Shown here piece after piece: positions 61,487-64,000 of a DNA stretch of 64,000 bases. The stretch lies in NCBI RefSeq assembly GCF_009176705.1, contig NZ_AP021846.1:3716001-3780000 (forward strand), read 5' to 3'. Source of the DNA: Pseudoalteromonas sp. A25. Its GTDB lineage: Bacteria > Pseudomonadota > Gammaproteobacteria > Enterobacterales > Alteromonadaceae. The notes below the pieces were generated by a model that worked only from the letters and a program-made list of their open reading frames with translations, had not been told where the DNA came from and did no database searches. Each line of letters opens with the position of its first letter. The first letter of the stretch is position 1. Position numbers and translations under genes: made by a program.

Positions 61487-61492
61487 AGTATA
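61487..61492 (-). promoter_or_regulatory. Probable -10 element of the fusA promoter
   Basis: TATACT followed by CCCGCCG, 40 nt before the ATG. The -35 region 17 bp upstream is poor, so this is a tentative call; the GC-rich discriminator suggests growth-rate control. Confidence 0.4.
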
Positions 61493-61682
61493 TCACCTCT
61501 TATTACGAACATCATCCTTGATATCGCTTAAAATGCGCACAATTTGTGAAAAAGTTTTTATTCGTGGCGATAAGTGATCGCAAACACGGCCACAATCAGC
61601 TTGCGATCCAAATAAAAGTTGACCTAACCTAGAAAACGCTAGATATCTTGGGCGATTGCGGCCTGTTTACTGCACAAATGAC

Positions 61683-62984
61683 TCAAAATAGAATAAATAA
61701 CCCTAAAATAAGTGCCAACCCTAGTAGAGGCACAACCACAGTCAACATTGCCAGAGGCCAATAGGCAGCTTGGTGCGTTTCTTTACATATTGCTCTGACC
61801 GTTGTCACCACATATCCGTTATGGGGCAAAGTATCTATGGCACCAGAGCTGATAGCCACGACACGATGAAGTTCTGAGTTGTTGACACCTAAATCAATAT
61901 AGTGCGGTGCCACTAACGGCAAAGCAATCGCCTGCCCACCCGAAGCAGATCCGGTTAGACCCGCAATAACACTAACCGCAATCGCAGCCCCTAATAACTC
62001 ATTGCCTGGAATTTGGGTCATCAAAGCGACAGCATCTTGAAAAGCGGGCGTCACTTTCGCGACGGCACCAAAGCCCACCACCGCTGCTGTGTTGCCAATC
62101 GCCACCAAAGCCCCAGTAGTACCAACATTGATTGCCTGTTGAATATTCACAAAATGTTTGTAGTTCAACACTAAAATGCTCAACACACCACCGAGCAGCG
62201 CCACAATTAACGCACTTTGCTGAAGCGTTTCATGTAAAGTAAATGATAAAGCTAATACGATCAGCAACGGAACAAGACCTGTGATTGGGTGCGGCAAATG
62301 TCGCTTTGCTTGAATGGGGTCATCGTCGCGCGCGGTAAACACCTCGCCATTTTGCTGTGCTTTTTTGATCATTCTAACTAACAAAAAATAACCTAATATC
62401 GCCATAAACACAGCCACGATAAGGCTCTCTTGCCATGCAGCATAAGGGGAAGTACCTAAATACTTAATGGGTATCCAATTTTGGATCTCAGGAGAACCCG
62501 CTGAGGTCATGGTAAAAGTCACCGAGCCAAAGGCAAGCGTTGCAGGGATAAATCGCCTCGGTAGATTGGCGTCTTTGAATAAACTCAATGCCATAGGAAA
62601 GACCGAAAATGCAACGATAAATACACTCACCCCACCATAAGTAAGCAAAGCACAAGCCAGCACCACTGCAAGTACGGCGTACTTCATACCCAGCTTACCA
62701 ACAATATAGTGTGCCACCGCATCCGCCGCGCCAGTATCTTCCATAAACTTGCCAAACAGAGAGCCAAGCAAAAACATGAAAAACCATGCTTGAATAAAGC
62801 CACTAAAACCACTCATATAGCTGCTAATAAAGTCTACTTCTGCCCCTGAAGGAAACAGCGTAACATTACTGCTTAGCGCAACTAATAAGGCACATAATGG
62901 CGCGCACAGAAACAAGTTCATTCCACGCAGCGTCAGGATAATTAACAGTGCTAATGCACCAACAAGTCCAAGCATACTAAGCAT
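61683..62984 (-). CDS. GntP-family permease
   Basis: A 433-residue inner-membrane transporter with about 12 hydrophobic segments. Conserved features of the GntP/SLC13-like family are GSLFGKFMEDTGAADAVAHY (residues 74-93), ALLTYGGVSVFIVAF, TMTSAGSPEIQNWIP and GLTGSASGGQAIALPL near residue 350, followed by DTLPHNGYV. Family members take up gluconate, hydroxybutyrate or related short carboxylates; the substrate here is not indicated by neighbours. The ATG has an AAGGGA site upstream. The decayed LytTR regulator lies upstream, but a functional link cannot be claimed. Confidence 0.85.
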   Translation of the reverse strand: MLSMLGLVGALALLIILTLRGMNLFLCAPLCALLVALSSNVTLFPSGAEVDFISSYMSGFSGFIQAWFFMFLLGSLFGKFMEDTGAADAVAHYIVGKLGMKYAVLAVVLACALLTYGGVSVFIVAFSVFPMALSLFKDANLPRRFIPATLAFGSVTFTMTSAGSPEIQNWIPIKYLGTSPYAAWQESLIVAVFMAILGYFLLVRMIKKAQQNGEVFTARDDDPIQAKRHLPHPITGLVPLLIVLALSFTLHETLQQSALIVALLGGVLSILVLNYKHFVNIQQAINVGTTGALVAIGNTAAVVGFGAVAKVTPAFQDAVALMTQIPGNELLGAAIAVSVIAGLTGSASGGQAIALPLVAPHYIDLGVNNSELHRVVAISSGAIDTLPHNGYVVTTVRAICKETHQAAYWPLAMLTVVVPLLGLALILGLFILF

Positions 62985-63081
62985 TAAAGTCCCTTCTTTT
63001 TATTATTTTTCAGAACAACATGACTTTAGCATTGAACAAAAACGCACCAGGTTCAAGAGGGAAAACTCTGTTTTATCTCAC

Positions 63082-63605
63082 TTATAAGCGCCATTTTTGT
63101 TTAAACAGAGCAGTTTGTTTGCGCGACAGCTGAACTTTAAGCTGATTATTTAAAGTGACTTCTAAAGAACCACCTACTTCCAATTCAACCGTTTTTATTT
63201 GATTAACATTAATGATCCAGCTTCGCCCAGCTCTAAAAAAATCATCACTGGGCAATCGGCTTTCAATATGTGACATAGTTCGGTAAACGCTTACTTTTTT
63301 GCTTGATAAATGTATCTGCGTATAATTTCCCATCGCTTCAAGTGACTGCAACGCAAACTCATCATATGCCGTAACAAATATCACGCTTGGCACGTAATCC
63401 AACTGCGCAAGTAGGTCAAAACCACTGCCATCAGGCATGTTTATATCTAAAAATATTAGTTCTGCCTGTAAAGGCTCTATTTTTTCTAATGCATCGGCAA
63501 CCCCGCCGCTTCTGCAACAATGTCTTGTTCGCCAAGCTCTGCGAGTTGCATTTTTAGCTCTACACGAGCCAGGCGACTATCGTCAATGAGCATTATTTTA
63601 GTCAC
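63082..63605 (-). pseudogene. LytTR-family response regulator, broken by a frameshift and an internal deletion
   Basis: Read from the GTG at 63605, the first 40 codons give the start of a receiver domain (TKIMLIDDSRLARVELKMQL) and then hit TAG at 63486-63488. Skipping to the next frame in the run at about 63501-63509 restores GGVADALEK...LIFLDINMPDGSGFDLL, so one base is missing there. After VTAYDEFALQSLEA the sequence jumps to GNYTQIHLSSKKVSVYR, well inside a LytTR DNA-binding domain. The KP segment of the receiver, the linker and the start of LytTR (about 60-75 residues) are gone without losing frame. LytTR regulators normally have about 240 residues. The gene cannot be functional in this form. 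Confidence 0.85.
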
Positions 63606-63690
63606 GCTCTAACGTGCCAAGGGCAACACTTTGCTCATCACTACATCCAGCTAATAAAACGAACAATATGATACTAAGCCACGCCTTTAT
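63598..63690 (-). pseudogene. Remnant of a HlyD-family (membrane fusion) lipoprotein gene
   Basis: Thirty codons, beginning at an ATA where an ATG would be expected, read KAWLSIILFVLLAGCSDEQS then VALGTLERD before a stop. The lipobox LLAGC and the ALGTLERD wording are those of efflux adaptor lipoproteins that begin with such a sequence and go on for about 300 residues. The stop overlaps the GTG of the broken regulator, so the rest of the gene and whatever followed seem to have been deleted up to that point. The family assignment comes from a short segment and is tentative. Confidence 0.5.
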
Positions 63691-63700
63691 CTGCCTGAAC

Positions 63701-63874
63701 TCCCTATCAAAAATAAAGGCGAGTCTTTAAGCTAGCAAAAAGCGTGAAAAATAAACTATTTAAATTATGAAAGGCATGTTTTTAATGAGCAAACATGGGT
63801 TACATCAAGTTTGCTCAATATAAACGGAGGGATTTAAACTGAACTCAGTTTGATTATAAGAGTTCAATTTTCAA
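63701..63874. other. Non-coding stretch with inverted repeats near the right edge
   Basis: No reading frame of note. A 9-bp dyad TGAGCAAAC/GTTTGCTCA (63786-63817, 14-nt loop) and a 7-bp dyad AAACTGA/TCAGTTT (63836-63851) lie here. Either could end the gene running off the right edge, but no U-run follows on the minus strand. Confidence 0.35.
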
Positions 63875-64000
63875 TTAACGCTGACTATATTCAACAAGCT
63901 CTCTACGCCCCCCGATAAACTTAGTCGCTAGTATCTTGTCACCTTTAATATCGCTGATATAAGAGGTGTCTTTGTCTAATGTCGCCACTATTTCCAGTTC
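63875..64000 (-). CDS. 3' end of an unidentified gene (runs past right edge)
   Basis: The last 41 codons of a minus-strand gene: ELEIVATLDKDTSYISDIKG then DKILATKFIGGRRELVEYSQ R and stop. The reading frame is open to the window edge. The wording does not suffice to name a family; it has no membrane segment. A longer sequence is needed to say what it is. Confidence 0.5.
   Translation of the reverse strand, partial: ELEIVATLDKDTSYISDIKGDKILATKFIGGRRELVEYSQR

Overview
The window looks like a chromosomal segment of a marine gammaproteobacterium of the Alteromonadales, most likely Pseudoalteromonas or a close relative. This rests on the ribosomal/RNA polymerase cluster, an enterobacterial-style tRNA-tuf block, a ubiE-ubiJ-ubiB-tatABCD run, a Colwellia-like M1 aminopeptidase and the moderately AT-rich base composition. 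It is a genus-level inference from gene content, not from a database search. There is no prophage, no CRISPR array and no intact insertion sequence. The mobile-type features are two copies of a 162-bp MITE-like repeat.

Layout. 1-12 kb (minus strand): rpoC (3' end outside the window), rpoB, rplL, rplJ, rplA, rplK, nusG, secE and tRNA-Trp, with an L10 leader, an rplL-rpoB attenuator and a secE-nusG terminator. 12-13.4 kb: an unknown gene coupled to deoC. 13.7-20.6 kb (plus): a sulfate assimilation operon, cysG-cysD-cysN-SLC13 permease-cysC-cysQ. 20.7-24.5 kb: TPR lipoprotein, periplasmic binding protein, arylamine N-acetyltransferase and rimJ. 24.6-29.4 kb (minus): MITE copy 1, tuf, four tRNAs (Thr-Tyr-Gly-Thr in transcription order), coaX, birA, murB. 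29.5-32.5 kb: M1 aminopeptidase, DUF2057 protein, hinT.

32.7-39.2 kb (plus): a signalling block with a CsgD/VpsT-like regulator, a tripartite hybrid histidine kinase and a chemoreceptor with about nine tandem HAMP units. 39.2-46.8 kb: the methionine salvage genes, with a methionine aminotransferase and mtnB-mtnC-mtnD divergent from each other, then an S9 peptidase, mtnA and mtnK. The two divergent promoter regions share a MetJ-box-like sequence. MITE copy 2 overlaps the mtnK stop codon. 47-50 kb: DUF885 lipoprotein and a GGDEF protein with a degenerate active site. 50.2-58.7 kb (plus): ubiE-ubiJ-ubiB-tatA-tatB-tatC-small periplasmic protein-tatD-diguanylate cyclase-hemB, a likely operon for quinone synthesis, Tat export and haem synthesis. 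58.8-64 kb (minus): small membrane protein, an EF-G2-like fusA, a GntP-type permease, and a decayed locus holding a frameshifted and internally deleted LytTR response regulator plus the first 30 codons of a probable HlyD-family lipoprotein. The 3' end of one more gene runs off the right edge.

The most unusual items are the poly-HAMP receptor, the MITE pair, the shared MetJ-like operators, the decayed LytTR/HlyD locus, a Glu in place of the catalytic Asp of the N-acetyltransferase, and the separation of the tRNA-tuf block from tRNA-Trp-secE by about 12.8 kb. I did not find a clearly new multi-gene system.
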